Part shown: positions 33,945 to 45,900 of the stretch, in pieces
Layout: the number at the start of each line of letters is the position of its first letter
How positions within the stretch are numbered: the first letter of the stretch is position 1
Source: Cladocopium goreaui
Lineage: Eukaryota; Sar; Dinophyceae; Suessiales; Symbiodiniaceae
Direction: 5' to 3'
Assembly: GCA_947184155.2 (NCBI GenBank)
Contig: CAMXCT020001491.1
Coordinates: 355,501 to 419,500 of the forward strand
Length of the DNA stretch: 64,000 nt
Made by a program: the position numbers and the translations under genes
The notes under the pieces: model-generated
Databases searched by the model: none
Told to the model about the DNA's origin: nothing
What the model saw: only the letters and a program-made list of their open reading frames with translations

Positions 33945-34240
33945 CTTCGAGTTTGGAAGAAAAAACATTTGGCGACTTTTGTGGGCTAACTACAGCTACA
34001 AGAAACAATAAGTGTTCCCTGGTTTTTAATGCTCCAAGAAGCTATTTCCGGAGACTGATGTTTCACAAGGACGAAAGGATCGTTCGATGCTGTGAATGGC
34101 ATGACTCATCAATTCAAAAGCGTTGGAAGAACATATTGGAACCCCTATATTTCCAGAAGAATATTCTTGCAGTAGCAACAAATATAATATACTAAATTAT
34201 TATAATATATGGTTTCCTGTTGATTTTCCCTTGAACCAAC

Positions 34241-34322
34241 CGTTGAACTGAAGAAATGAGGCTGGCAGTAGACCCAGGGACCCAATTCCAGCACTGCAGC
34301 AGTACCCTGACCGAAAGAATAC
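34241..34322 (-). CDS. Candidate exon, unknown protein
   Basis: Reads YSFGQGTAAVLELGPWVYCQ then PHFFSST, between the acceptor GCGCCAG and a GT donor (GTTGGTTC). It is 82 nt, entering at codon position 3 and leaving in phase 0. Confidence 0.45.
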
Positions 34323-35132
34323 CTGGCGCTCAGCATTGAACCATTTTCATACCCCAATACCACATCCAATGCCCCCCCCCAAAAAAAAAATGGGAGTCCC
34401 ATAGCAAGCTGTGAAATGACCAGAGGTTAATTTTTGGATAAATTCCTCAGCCGGGTCCTTGGATGTTGCAGGAGAGTCCTCCTGCAGGCATTTTCTATCT
34501 TAGGACCTCAATAGAATCATTCCTATGGCTGGATGAGGCTGGCTTAAATTCCCACTATATCCTGGTCCTAGTCACAAATGGCTGTTCTATCTTTCTTGGG
34601 GTTACTATATCCTAGTATGTAATCTTGCATCTTTGTAATCATCAATTGTTTCAGGACTTGATTTGGGTTGCGATGGGTTGAGTCTTGAGCCATAGCGGCA
34701 TAGAACTACCGTATAACAATGGGATTAATAAAACGCAATTTGCCTTTGCAGGAGGATGTTCAGCATTTTGGAAATATATGAAATGGATGATAATGGATCT
34801 CAAAGAACTTCGAAGGCCTTGGCAAACTGTTGTTCAACCATGTTCAATCTCGGAATATGTTGCCCCATCACCTTGCAACAAATAACCCCCAGAACTTCTG
34901 ATGGAACGTTATTATTGGACACAATGGTGGTGTTTTTCGAAAGCAAGTGGGATAGATTTTTGGTACATTCTACCACACCTTTTCCCATTTAAAACGAAAA
35001 ACCATAGAAATCGATTTTCCCTCCAGATTTTGTTGCCAACCCCAGCGCTCCGGCGAAGGAAGAGCCGGGACTTCGACAGGTCCTGATGACTGAGATCATG
35101 AGAATCTGCGGCTGGGTCATGATATCCCCGGC

Positions 35133-35243
35133 AAACTCTCTGGTAAACTAACAGTTTGCTATTGAAAATAACCATTTAGTTTGTGGATTTACCCCTTAAA
35201 AATAGTGATGTTCCATAGTTCTGTAAACGTTTACCAGAGGGTA
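35133..35243. mobile_element. MITE-like element, family A
   Basis: Left end ACTCTCTGGTAAACTAACAG, right GTTTACCAGAGGGTA. Confidence 0.66.
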
Positions 35244-35860
35244 AATCTGCTGACTGAATGATCTATATAAGGTTTATGAAATTTATAGATATGAAATCTG
35301 CTGGAAAAAATGAAGGTTTATAGCTACAGTTGGGAAAATCAGCGAAATAAATGAGGGATTTCCCAGCCATGTTTGATTGAAGGGCATTCCATATTTGTTG
35401 GATGGACATGGTTGTGTGTAGCCACATCAGTTAGCACAAAGAAGACATCTCAATAAGACTGAGCGGCAAAAACGCTGAAGTTTCAACCAGGATACACACA
35501 CATGGTGCTGTAACTAATTGCAATCCTAACTCTGTATTTTAAAGTCGCTTTGGACAACAGTAAATGGTTAAACGTGCTCTTTTAATCAAGCTGGAGAAAA
35601 AACATGAAACCAGCAATCTGGGTTGTTTCATGGGAATATCATAGGGATACAACCACCAATCATGGAGGTTACAATGGACTGTAACCTGAAAAATAAGTGG
35701 TTATATCCCCGGGCCCAATTCAAGCACTGGGATGGACATCGAGGGGGAAGGTATTACCCCCCGGAATCAAAAGCGACAATCGAACAGTTGCCACGTATTG
35801 TAGAAGGAAACAGTTGGAGCATCACTCAAGGACAGTGGAAGTTCCATTTCCATGTTAGAG

Positions 35861-35981
35861 TACCCTTTGGTTATTTAACATAGCCATGGAACATCCCTAA
35901 TAAATGGAGGTTTCTAGCTGGGAAAATCATCTATTTCTATGAGCCATGGCTTCCATGGCTATGTTAAATAACCAGAGGGTA
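35861..35981. mobile_element. MITE-like element, family A (TTATTTAACA subtype)
   Basis: TACCCTTTGGTTATTTAACA at the left and AAATAACCAGAGGGTA at the right, with CCATGG in both arms. Confidence 0.68.
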
Positions 35982-36156
35982 CCAAAGGGTAGATCTAGGG
36001 AAAACTTGGTGGTTTGTTTTAAATCTTAGTGCAACATGTGGTAAACCCATCCCACGTTTTGGCCTGGATCCACCACTCGTCACCTGAACCTAATCTTTTC
36101 ATTTTGAAATTGAAAGAAAACATGAAACCAGCAAGCAGTGGTTAATATTGATTGAT

Positions 36157-36284
36157 TACCCTCTGGTAAACTAACATAACTACATAACTTACTGGAAAAT
36201 CATGGAACATCACAATCTTTAATGGGTAAATCAACAGTAAATGGTTATTTTCAGTACAAATCTCTGAGTTTAGAGGTAAACTAT
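36157..36284. mobile_element. Worn family-A element
   Basis: Left TACCCTCTGGTAAACTAACA intact; the right end has decayed to TTTAGAGGTAAAC. Confidence 0.5.
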
Positions 36285-36449
36285 CCCCATTCTATGCCAA
36301 ATTTTGGATGGTGAAATCTCCCCATTTCTTTAACGCAATTCCCTTGCCGTCTCCTGGTGGAAGGAATGCTCCTGGCACAACGCTTCCGCCCGTGGACTTC
36401 GGACTGTTTCAGTTTAGGTGAAGGGGTGAAGGGTGGTCTTTGAAAAAAA

Positions 36450-36538
36450 GTACATAGCTATTGAAAATGGCCATTTACAGCTGATTTACCCATTAAAGAT
36501 GGTGATATTCCATAGTTATGTTAGTTTACCAGAGGGTA
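36450..36538. mobile_element. 5'-truncated family-A element
   Basis: Begins inside the element (CATAGCTATTGAAAATGGCC) and keeps GTTTACCAGAGGGTA. Confidence 0.6.
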
Positions 36539-36860
36539 AACTTTGATTTCGTGAGCTAGATTTTTTCGGTTGAAAAACATGAAAATGATTTCGGACATGT
36601 GGCTGAAGATGTTTCTTTTGCAAACAGTTCACATCATTCATGACCCCTACCCCCACAATGTCGAAACACTCTGCCAAGTTCGGTCCTGCACTTGGCAACT
36701 GGTGTGGTGGAACTTTTTCGCCCTTGGCCTTCACTTTTCCTCAACGGACTTGGCATGGTGAAGCTCTACAACGTTGGGATATTGCGAATGGAAAAGGGAA
36801 CACTCCTTTGATTCATGATTGTTTTTGAGGATTCCCAAACGCTCCGGCCATGTTATCAAA

Positions 36861-36973
36861 TACCCTCTGGTAAACGTTTACAGAACTATGGAAAGATCCA
36901 CCATTGTTAATGGGTAAATCAACTGTTTCTATTGCCAGTGAAAAAATAGCAACTCTTAGTTTACCAGAGGGTA
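36861..36973. mobile_element. MITE-like element, family A
   Basis: TACCCTCTGGTAAACGTTTA at the left, GTTTACCAGAGGGTA at the right. Confidence 0.7.
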
Positions 36974-37343
36974 AATCCCAGATCATCCCATGATTCACCA
37001 TTGTTAACCCATTGTTAAACCTATGGAAAATCACCACAGGGATCCATAGGGATTACTGTTAGTCAGTACCAGAGGTAAATCCCATTAGATCACCATTAAA
37101 CCACCATAGAATCACTATTTATAATAGTTAAATCACCATTTTCCTGTGGTTTTATAGTGGTTAAACCACCATTTACCCAGAAAACACAACTGCAGTATGT
37201 ACCCCGGTCCAAAACCTGGCTGGAAAATCCCAGAAATGGAGTTTTTTTTCGCTGAAAAAACACCACCTTTTTCAATGACAGATTCTCCATTGCCACATTT
37301 GATTAGCGGATGCTAAATGGCTAAATCCAATGATATCCCATAT

Positions 37344-37456
37344 ATCTGGGTAAATCATAATAATTCACTAACCTGAATTAAGGCCATTTGAGGATGATTT
37401 CCCTTACAAACCATGATTTCCAGTGAGGTCGCAGTGAGGTCGTTATAATTTACCCT
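37344..37456. mobile_element. Element with inverted ends, family E
   Basis: ATCTGGGTAAATCATAATAA at the left, GTTATAATTTACCC at the right, doubled GTGAGGTCG core. Confidence 0.66.
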
Positions 37457-37517
37457 TATATATATAATTATAATATATATATATATATATATCATATATC
37501 CCCATGATATCCATTAA

Positions 37518-37627
37518 CTGGTTGGTGGTTTTTCGCCACCCCTCTGAAAAATGATGGAGTGAAAGTCAGTTGGGATGATGAAATTCCCAACTGAATGGAA
37601 AAATAAAAATGTTCCAAACCACCAACC
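37518..37627. mobile_element. MITE-like element, family B
   Basis: CTGGTTGGTGGTTTTTCGCC at the left, CCAAACCACCAACC at the right. Confidence 0.68.
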
Positions 37628-38487
37628 TTATTAATAATAATAATATCCCATATTTATTCCTATAAATCCTCATGGTTCTTGGTTAAACCCACTGTGACCG
37701 TTGCCGGTAACATCTAGCCCAGCGGCTTCGTGATGCGTCTGCCTTTTGCATGTTACCTCAGGATGGCAGCAGAGTCCGGCGGTGCACGGGCTGCAAGCTG
37801 CGATGTTTGTGATGTTAGTGGTGCTACTTCTCTAGGCACAAAAATCACAGAATCGATCTGTTTGATCATTAACCATAATTATATATATTGATCACATCAG
37901 ACATTGGAAAATGCATTGGGTCTGTCTTATCATTGCCTACCATTCTACATCATTCTTTGACTATAGCAGCTATGATCATTATAGCTTTAATCATGTGCCT
38001 GGGAGACTCTGATTTTCTGACTGCTTTGGCTCTCCACTTGATATATGAATATGGCTACCATCAAAAAGATAAAAATGTCATTGATCACTATTTTAGTGGG
38101 AATTTCGGGGTTACTACTTGAATATCATCCCATCCCCCTTGTATTAAACACCCCCTAGCCCTAGTCCCAAAGATGCCTACACTACTAAACCATGGTTTGG
38201 TGTTTATTAGGTGGAAGGGACTACTGCCATTTCAGGATTGGACTTCCATTACTGTATATTCCCATTACCTTCAGATATGGTATTCCTACGATATTTCCAT
38301 GATATTACTACTGTATATTACTACTGTATACCTATCGATAAAGCCATATCTGGGCTCCAAAAACTATGATCTTGCGATTATATTCCTATTTATGCTAGTA
38401 TGTAAAGCTATTACTATAGATTATGTTCCATCTTTTTTTTATTATATATCCGATTCTCCCTATCGATTTTCACCACAGCCACCATAC

Positions 38488-38572
38488 CTTGGCGCCCTCA
38501 CTGGGGCTGGGTTTACGCAACGCAACCGGAGTTGGCCATATCTGGAGCCACAAAAATTTGTCGGAGCGACTG
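38488..38572 (-). CDS. Exon, unknown protein
   Basis: Reads SRSDKFLWLQIWPTPVALRK then PSPSEGAK between the acceptor CTGACTGCAG and the donor GTATGG, both canonical. It is 85 nt, entering at codon position 3 and leaving in phase 0. No family recognised. Confidence 0.5.
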
Positions 38573-39302
38573 CTGCAGTCAGGATTTAAGTCATTCTACA
38601 CTAGCTATCATATGTCACGATTATATCTAGCGATTATATATAATATATATATATATGTATAGGATTATGTGTCACGATTATGTCACACTCCATGTATATA
38701 TATATATATGTAACTAGGCCGCGATAGATGAGTGCTATAAAGCAAAATATGGCTGGTATAATTTTGCTTTACCAAAACCTTAGATGGTTTTGGGAAACTT
38801 TCCACATCGCTCCCATCAACTTGGCCCTCCAAGGCAATTGCCATCCCAGCTGATGGAAATCATCCACAAGCATAGTGCTTGGTTATAGCTGGTATCAATC
38901 ATAATATAAACATATGGTCTTATAAACATAGCTATAAATAGTGTTGTTATAATAGATTCGGAATAGCAATGAAATCAATCATAGTGATCGGTTATGAACA
39001 TATCCATTGATTTCATTGCTATTGATAACAGCTATTTATAGTGCATGTTATATGTTCATTGCTATTGCCAATGTTATCAATCATGAACATATCCATTGAT
39101 TTCATTGCTATTCCCATCATCAAAAATCATCAGATCAATGGCCATTCCAGGATCCTGAGGTACTTACCATATATAAGGCCTATGTTTCAGGCCTATGTAA
39201 GGGAATATCCCCAGAAAATATCAGATATCCCCGAAAATTCCCCTGTTCTCAGCATGTGCATTTTTTATCCATTGGACATCGAAGGTTCCACCATGAGCTT
39301 AC

Positions 39303-39350
39303 CGAGTCTCAGCTCGTTCAGGACCCGCAAATTGCAAGCACAGGGTATGG
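39303..39350 (-). CDS. Candidate exon, unknown protein
   Basis: Reads KTIPCACNLRVLNELRL up to a consensus GTAAGC donor. The acceptor is weak, so the right edge is approximate. Confidence 0.35.
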
Positions 39351-39564
39351 TTTTCTCTCTTGCCTTTTAATGTTTATCATCTACCAGATGTTTTTTTCTA
39401 ATAGATAGATGGATTGATATAAATATAAATATATATATATGCATGTATGTATGTACATGTATATATATATACATAATTATAATAATAACAATTATTATAT
39501 ATATTATATATATATATATTATATGTGCATTTAAAGAATGGCATGTTTTGGCATGATGCTACAG

Positions 39565-39695
39565 CCAGATTTTCTCCCCCAATTTGGGACACACCCGGCA
39601 TTTTCCACTTTTCCAGTAAGCCTTGAAGCAGCGCTCTGGGCTGGACACCGTTTTGTGGTGTCTCATGCATGGTCGTGTTGACCGTTGACGCTGTG
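39565..39695 (-). CDS. Candidate Cys/His-rich exon
   Basis: One frame reads CMRHHKTVSSPERCFKAYWK then SGKCRVCPKLG. C-x3-H..C..C-x2-C spacing hints at a zinc-binding or disulphide-rich segment, but it matches no zinc-finger family I can name. A second frame is also open. Confidence 0.38.
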
Positions 39696-39960
39696 CCACT
39701 GCAACATGCACAGATGAAAAATCATGAAACATCATATGACAAACATTAATATGGCTTCCACATGCCATGGATAATCTATGAAATATATGATAAACAGAAT
39801 TTCAGATTTCACTTCAAGTACACCTTCCAGCAGTTGGTGTCCAGTCTTTTTTCTTTCAAACAGGTTGGACCAGGTTGGTCATGGTTGGAGCTTTTGCAGT
39901 GGCACAGAGGCATTCTCTGCAGATGGGAATTGAGGAAGCAAAGGTGATATAGATTGATAA

Positions 39961-40076
39961 TCTGGTTGGTGGTTGACCTACCCCTCTGAAAAAATATGAC
40001 TTCGTCAGTTGGGATGACGAAATTCCCAATATATGGAAAGTCATATAAAATTCCATGGTTCCAAACCGCCAACCAG
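39961..40076. mobile_element. MITE-like element, family B
   Basis: CTGGTTGGTGGTTGACCTAC at the left and CCAAACCGCCAACCAG at the right. A GATGACGAAATTCCCAAT insertion in the core resembles the copy at 37518. Confidence 0.68.
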
Positions 40077-40428
40077 TAATTGATATGATGGCACAAGACG
40101 TCCAAGAAACCCCTCTCTGACACCGGCCAATCATGGTCAATCCCATAAAGGCCCCAGCAACCAAACGTTCCACCCAGGCTTCGCCGATATGAGGTGACTT
40201 TTGATGACTGAATAGCAACCAATAACCATTGGAGGAATATCGGAACCCATGGGCAGCAGTCTTCCATTACAGCATATGCCGCAGTTTCACAGCACCTCTA
40301 TACACAGGAGATTACAAGAGTATGAAACTGCTTGTAGAATGAAATAGCTCGCAGTTGACAACACCCAGATCCCCGTATTTTGGGCGAGATTGGAGGGACA
40401 GCACGTTTGGAATTTCCGGAATTCCACG

Positions 40429-40524
40429 TCAAATCCAGATACACTCAAGACATCCTGCTAGCTTTGGAGCATCAGCACCCTTCGCAAACCGGATGCCACC
40501 ATCGTACACGTTGAGAAGCGATAT
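40429..40524 (-). CDS. Exon, unknown protein (possible gene end)
   Basis: Reads ISLLNVYDGGIRFAKGADAP then KLAGCLECIWI and TGA at 40429. Phase 0 entry matches the exit of 40999-41111. Either the TGA ends a gene here or a GT donor (CTTGA/GTGTAT, leaving 40445 as the boundary) is used. No family recognised. Confidence 0.5.
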   Translation of the reverse strand: MSLLNVYDGGIRFAKGADAPKLAGCLECIWI

Positions 40525-40998
40525 CTATTCCAAAAAAAGAACTAACAGCCAATAGTGACTTCAATAGTGTGGGTTGACCATCTTTTCACAAGTTGATTCT
40601 TGATTACGTTGCTTCACAGCAATCCCAGATCCGCCTTGCAAACGGCCGAGCAGCTGCATTCAGCTGCCCCGCTTTCTATAGCTGAAGCAGCAGGTGCAAC
40701 AACGAGATGTGACCAAGATATTCCGGGTTTCTTAAAACGAGGGATCCCCAAGTCACCATGGGTTTCAATACCCATATGTTTTAATTTTGGGTGATTTGCC
40801 GTTCCCCACCATCTTAGGAAACCTCCATATTGGATTAAATGGACGTGCCACCAAAGGTTTGCAGTTTCTTTCCATCAGGGGTTTGCAATTTCTTGTAATT
40901 TCTTCCCCCCAGAATCAAATACTCAAGCGAAACCGCGGTTTGGTACCAGATCCATTCTGTAACTACAGGAGGCACTATCTTGTAGCGTGTGGAGATAC

Positions 40999-41111
40999 GA
41001 GATACCAAACAAGTTGTGATCCTTCTGGGTGCTCGAATTGCTGGATGCTCCGCAACCTACATTCCGAAACAATTCTCATAGTGGAGAAACCATCCCAAAT
41101 TATGGCGACAT
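40999..41111 (-). CDS. Exon, unknown protein
   Basis: Reads VAIIWDGFSTMRIVSECRLR then SIQQFEHPEGSQLVWYL, from the acceptor TTTCATCAG to a GT donor (GTATCTCC). It enters after codon position 1 and leaves in phase 0. Confidence 0.5.
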
Positions 41112-41619
41112 CTGATGAAAATGATTTGGGCACGTGCCCCAACTGATAGCAGAACATCAAACCATTAATCTGCCCAATTCAGGTTTGTTTATTTGTGTCT
41201 CTCTCTTAGCCTTGAACAAATTGCATTGAGTTTGATTCTGAACAACTGTATCATAGAGAGGTCGGTTTGGTATACCTTCTGTGCCATTTATCACTATCAT
41301 GTAGTTAATTTTAGTTACTAAGTGTTATATGGAAAACCGGGAGGCCCCTCTATCAATCAACCGATATTTTAGGACATCCATGGGTCCCGCGATGGCCTCA
41401 AAACATAAAAATAAATAAAAAGACGTGTTTCTTCAATCCAAAAATTCAAGGGAGATGGTGTCCAAATATGGTCATTTTTGGTCCAAATATCATAGAACTG
41501 GATGATGGGAAAATTTACAGGAAACCCCTATATTTGATGGTAAAAACATGTAAAAACCATGGTGTCCTGTAAATTTTCCCTTAAACCAATCCATTGAAAA
41601 TCTTGTTGTCCATGATGAC

Positions 41620-41746
41620 CTGATAGATGATCTGAACATTCAGCCGCTGCTCCAACCCCCATTGCCCAGCAGTGCCAGCGTAAATCTTTGTGCGCAACAC
41701 CGCCAGGGCCGAGCTATCGAAGAGGTGCACGGCCCACGGCCCATCT
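41620..41746 (-). CDS. Exon, unknown protein
   Basis: Reads DGPWAVHLFDSSALAVLRTK then IYAGTAGQWGLEQRLNVQII and YQ, ending at a GT donor (GTCATCATGG). It is 127 nt and clearly GC-richer than its flanks. The alternation of strands and turns suggests a folded domain, but I do not recognise it. Confidence 0.55.
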
Positions 41747-41989
41747 CTTTAGCCCCCGGAAATGGGGGCAGGGCCATGGACGGGCAGCCTGTAATCTATA
41801 GCGGATCTCCGAACATAGAGGGAACATGGATGGGATTTCTGGGTATTTCTGGAAAATATGATGAAGGGTTATATCAGTTAATTATCATGAAAATTACCCC
41901 AATATAATGTTTATTATTGGATTATATTGTGATTTTGACTGAGAATGAATTGATATAACCCAGTTACTTCTCATCTTATATCGGGGTTG

Positions 41990-42062
41990 GTTTCGAAGCC
42001 CGGGATCTCCGGGGATGGCCACGGTTTTCTCCGAGATGTTCAGCTTCACCATGATCCAAGCT
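41990..42062 (-). CDS. Candidate exon, unknown protein
   Basis: After the acceptor TTTGGACAG one frame reads WIMVKLNISEKTVAIPGDPG and another SLDHGEAEHLGENRGHPRRS, which is the one set by the upstream exon's phase. Hydrophobic patterning favours the first. A similar MVK.NI block lies at 63430-63499. Confidence 0.4.
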
Positions 42063-42311
42063 GTCCAAAAAGCACAACTTGGGAGCTGAAGGATACATCA
42101 ATTGGCTCAAAGGAAATTTAACGGGAAAATGTTCCATAGCTATGTTAAATAATTAAACAATATTAAACAGAGGGTAACAGGAAACAGCAGGGAAACATAC
42201 TTTTTCCGAAAAGTCTAAGGGTTTCCTGCAACTTTTGCCTTCAACTCTGTGAGCACATTGAATAGAACACTTTGGCCACTTCCAAGACCATTACTGCGCG
42301 CTGCTATGGAC

Positions 42312-42376
42312 CTGTGGAATGCAATGATTTCAACATCTCTTGGGGACCAAAAATTGCAGTCTCTTGCCTCAACGCA
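42312..42376 (-). CDS. Exon, unknown protein
   Basis: Reads CVEARDCNFWSPRDVEIIAF then H, between a good acceptor (AATTTTCAG) and a GT donor (CACAG/GTCCAT). Phase 0 in, phase 2 out. Confidence 0.5.
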
Positions 42377-42418
42377 CTGAAAATTGATCATCCCATATTA
42401 CCCCATATCATCCCATAT

Positions 42419-42536
42419 CCCATGACGGATCCATGTAATGATGGTAGAAAAATGCTAACATGACTGGGGTTTTTGTTGATGGAATCCATGATATATACCA
42501 TTTTTCTAGCAGCACCGTGAATGGATCCGTCATGGG
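42419..42536. mobile_element. MITE-like element, family D
   Basis: Ends CCCATGACGGATCCATG and CATGGATCCGTCATGGG form an inverted repeat; the interior has GGTAGAAAAATGCTAACATG and its partial mirror ACCATTTTTCTAGCAGCACC. Confidence 0.68.
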
Positions 42537-42578
42537 TATCATCAAATGAATATCAACAAAGCCCTTGAAACCACAAAC

Positions 42579-42657
42579 CGCTTTGAAAACTTGGCGATAT
42601 CCACATCTCTTCGTTCTCTGTCTGGATTCCAATGTGATTTTCTTCACACAAATCCTC
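42579..42657 (-). CDS. Candidate exon, unknown protein
   Basis: A 79-nt block between the acceptor CCTTTCAG and a GT donor (GTTTGTGG). In the frame that fits 42312-42376 it reads RICVKKITLESRQRTKRCGY then RQVFKA; another frame gives EDLCEENHIGIQTENEEMWI. It lies just past the stop of the EEP gene and may open the next gene. Confidence 0.42.
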
Positions 42658-42922
42658 CTGAAAGGCAAAAACCTCCCAGTTCACGCCAATTAGCCAATTA
42701 CAAGGGTGGTCTTAACTGTTTTTTTTTCAGGTTAGGGGACTCTTTTTCCCGCACTGATCCATGGTATTTTAAGGGTTACATGAATGCTTACTATGGTTGG
42801 GTCCAGGTCTAAACCCCCATGGTGTAACCACCATTTCTGGTGTCACCAGGTGTCACCATCATGACCTTCAGAGTTCCGGAGTTCCAGTCAGTGCGTGGCG
42901 CGGGCGCGCCAGTGTCACAGCA

Positions 42923-42985
42923 TCAGTTTAAAGCCAATTCAGCCTCCGAAATCCAGTCAGAAAAGCTCAGAGAAGACGCGATTTG
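42923..42985 (-). CDS. Terminal exon of EEP gene 2
   Basis: Phase 0 entry after the acceptor TTTTTCTTCAG, reading QIASSLSFSDWISEAELALN and a TGA at 42923. It follows the SDHKPV exon in frame with a GT-AG intron, so it supplies a short C-terminal tail. It is 63 nt. The other EEP gene ends similarly soon after its DHRPV motif. Confidence 0.6.
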   Translation of the reverse strand, partial: QIASSLSFSDWISEAELALN

Positions 42986-45900
42986 CTGAAGAAAAACCAG
43001 TTGCGACTGATGGTCCAAAGATGGTCTTGAAGTAATTCAAAGAGTTGAGAAGCAGCGACTTGCCAACAAAAAGTGTGTTCCCTGCGAATCACAAATCAAA
43101 CAACCAACTGTCACCAACTCCCAGACAGTGAAACAAAAATTCAACCATATTCAACCCAAAGGCCCCAAGGTGACCCATGTGACCCCCCAAAAAATTCTGG
43201 CTTATTAATTATTAACCAGCAACAGCTGGTAGTGTTCAAAAAAAACACTGCGCTCAGACGAGGCACATAGACCGGTTTGTGGTCACTGCCGGAAGAACTT
43301 CCTTTTCCTTCTCGCAGCAGCGTCCAGTGATTGGAGTAGAAAATGCAATCCTCGTCCGGCTGACCATCTATGGCCATGATGGCCATGGAAGCCATCATGA
43401 AAACTTGATGCCGCCATGAAGCCATGGGATCCATTGGGGATGTGATAGGGAAGTGGTAATCCCTTTGAGGTTGGGGTGAGGTATATCATATCAGTATCAC
43501 ATAGTATCACCCTCTAACTTACACACATATCCACACATATCCACAACTTTCATCAATTTTCCACACCATACCACCCAAGAAACTCTGGTTTTGTCTGGTT
43601 AATTGGGGGTTCCTAAAATGGAGGTACCCAAAAATTAATGGTTTATAAAGGAAAATCCCAATCTAAAATGGATGATGACTGGGGGTACCCCCATGTCAGG
43701 AAACCTCCAATTCTCAATTTCTTCAATCAATAGGGTCCCAGAGTTTTAACGCGGCCAAGACACGACCCAGTCATTGACGGCCAACTTGAAGCCGGAGTCC
43801 AGGAAGTGTTGAGGCCCCTTCTCATTCCTCACGACAGGTCACCCGATGTTCAGATCAAAACGTTAATCAAGGGCCATTTCAGGTACCTAAACTGGAGGTA
43901 CCTACCATATATAAGGCCTATATAAGGCCTATGTAAGGGAATATCCCAACAAGATATAGTCTTATATGGTACGGTACCTCCATTTTAGGATCCTGAAATC
44001 CCCGTTGAGTTAAGCAATGCAAACTGGGGCTCCACTGTCATGGCTATGAAAATCTCTTTTGTTGTCACGGCTGAGATAGACCACCTGGTACAATGGAAAA
44101 GCCCATGTTAGGTAGGCAAATCATCTACTTTCAATTACTTTCACATAGATTTTAAGCAAAGTCTTCCTGGGCTCTATTCCCATCTTTGACCACACAATTT
44201 TGTTGCTGGCATTTTTCCAGCAGACCTTGCGTAGTTTCTCATGGCAATCGGAAACCCCACATATTTCAAAAAACTAGGAAACTCATCAATATCTATCAAT
44301 GGTGGATTCTTTTTTGTGGTGGTTCCTATTTTTAGTAGGGGCTACCCCCAGTCATCATCCAAGTCATTCGAAATTGTCGTAAACCGATGTATCCCTCGGA
44401 TTCCCTCGGCTCAGTCACATCCGAGCGTTGAAATCCCCCGTGATCAGCACGGGACTGTCACCGGCGACATCCCGAATGGCGCGCACCATGTTCCTGTGAT
44501 TCGTGTCGCAAAAAAACGAAGCAAATCCCATAATTAGGATCCGGCTGGTGCTGGTAGAAAAATGCTAACATGACTGGGGTTTTTGTTGATGGGATCCATG
44601 GAGCACCATTTTTCTAGCAGCACCATGGATCCGTCATGGGAATAGATGTTGAGACATGTTGAGACTTGGTTAGCCTCTGGTAAACGTTTACATATGGAAA
44701 AGCACCATCTTTAATAGGTAAGTCAACTGTAAATGGGCCATGTTCAAAGTACTACTGTTAGTTTACCAGAGGGTAAGAACTCAAGACATTCAAAACAGCT
44801 ATTCCTCAATGATAGGATAAGATATAGATGTATATCAATGTTATGTTGGAGGATCTTGGATACGACCATGTAACATGATGAAGGGAGTTCTCGTGGTTCC
44901 TTACTAACGTAGGAAATGATGATGTCCATTGATGTCCCAACATCCCTAGAATTCTGCACCGTGTTATCCTACGGTGAGTTGGTAGATTCAAATGGCTGCT
45001 CTCCTTATAATATCTTATAATCCCAGTATTTACAGTGGTTCAATGATGTTCAATGTGGTTCATAGTTGCCTCCCAGAGTTACCAACACAGGATTTCCACA
45101 CCATCCACAGTATCAGTATCCCCCAGGGAACATCCAACTTGGCAAAAACCGCGGCCGCCATGGCCTGGCTCCACGATAGCGCACGTCTTCGTTGCAGACC
45201 CGCTTGCCCTCACTGTGGACGCACCAATGGGTGTTGAAATGCCAGAAGGATTTGCCGGACTCATCCTGGACGAGTCGGTCATCTGGGGAGCATCGGATTC
45301 TGTCCAAATCCACTCGTTGATCATCACTGAATTTTCCCTTGATTGCCTTGAGACTGGCCTGCGGATGAATCAAGCCTCGAAAACTGGGAGAGTTTCAAGA
45401 TCCCATAGGATCCATGGTGCTGCTAGAAAAATGGTGCTCCATGGATCCCATCAATATACCCCAGTCATGTTAGCATTATAGCAGCACCATGGATCCTATG
45501 GGTAATAGATGTTCCTCCCTTAGTTCATCGATGTTAATAGATGTTCATCGCCAAAATCGATGAACATCGACCCCCAAATCCGCCTTCCCCTCCATCTTCA
45601 GCCAGGCATCTGTGAGTTTCACCCAGGTCACATATCTCGGCCCCCACTTCCCCGTAGCTTCCAGGTCCCGTGAGCCCTTGTTGCTGGCACGGAATCGGCC
45701 CTCGCGAATCATGACACCCTGAGCCCCCTTGAATTGGGAGGCCTCGGACAAGAAACCGGTTCCTTGGTGGCTCGGGAAAGACCTGACGTTTCTGACCTTT
45801 GGACTTGACCTGGCAGAAAGATCCCAAGATGTGCCTGTTTTTGGGAGGCATCTGTTGTGGAAACTTGCTATATTTTCAGCCGACAGGCCGGGGAATCCCC

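Noticed and set aside
45266..45345. Longer version of the NTHW exon beginning ASLKAIKGKFSDD
   Set aside because: In frame and after a good acceptor, but it would insert about 30 residues relative to gene 1; the GA-AG join aligns without a gap. It stays a possible alternative splice form.
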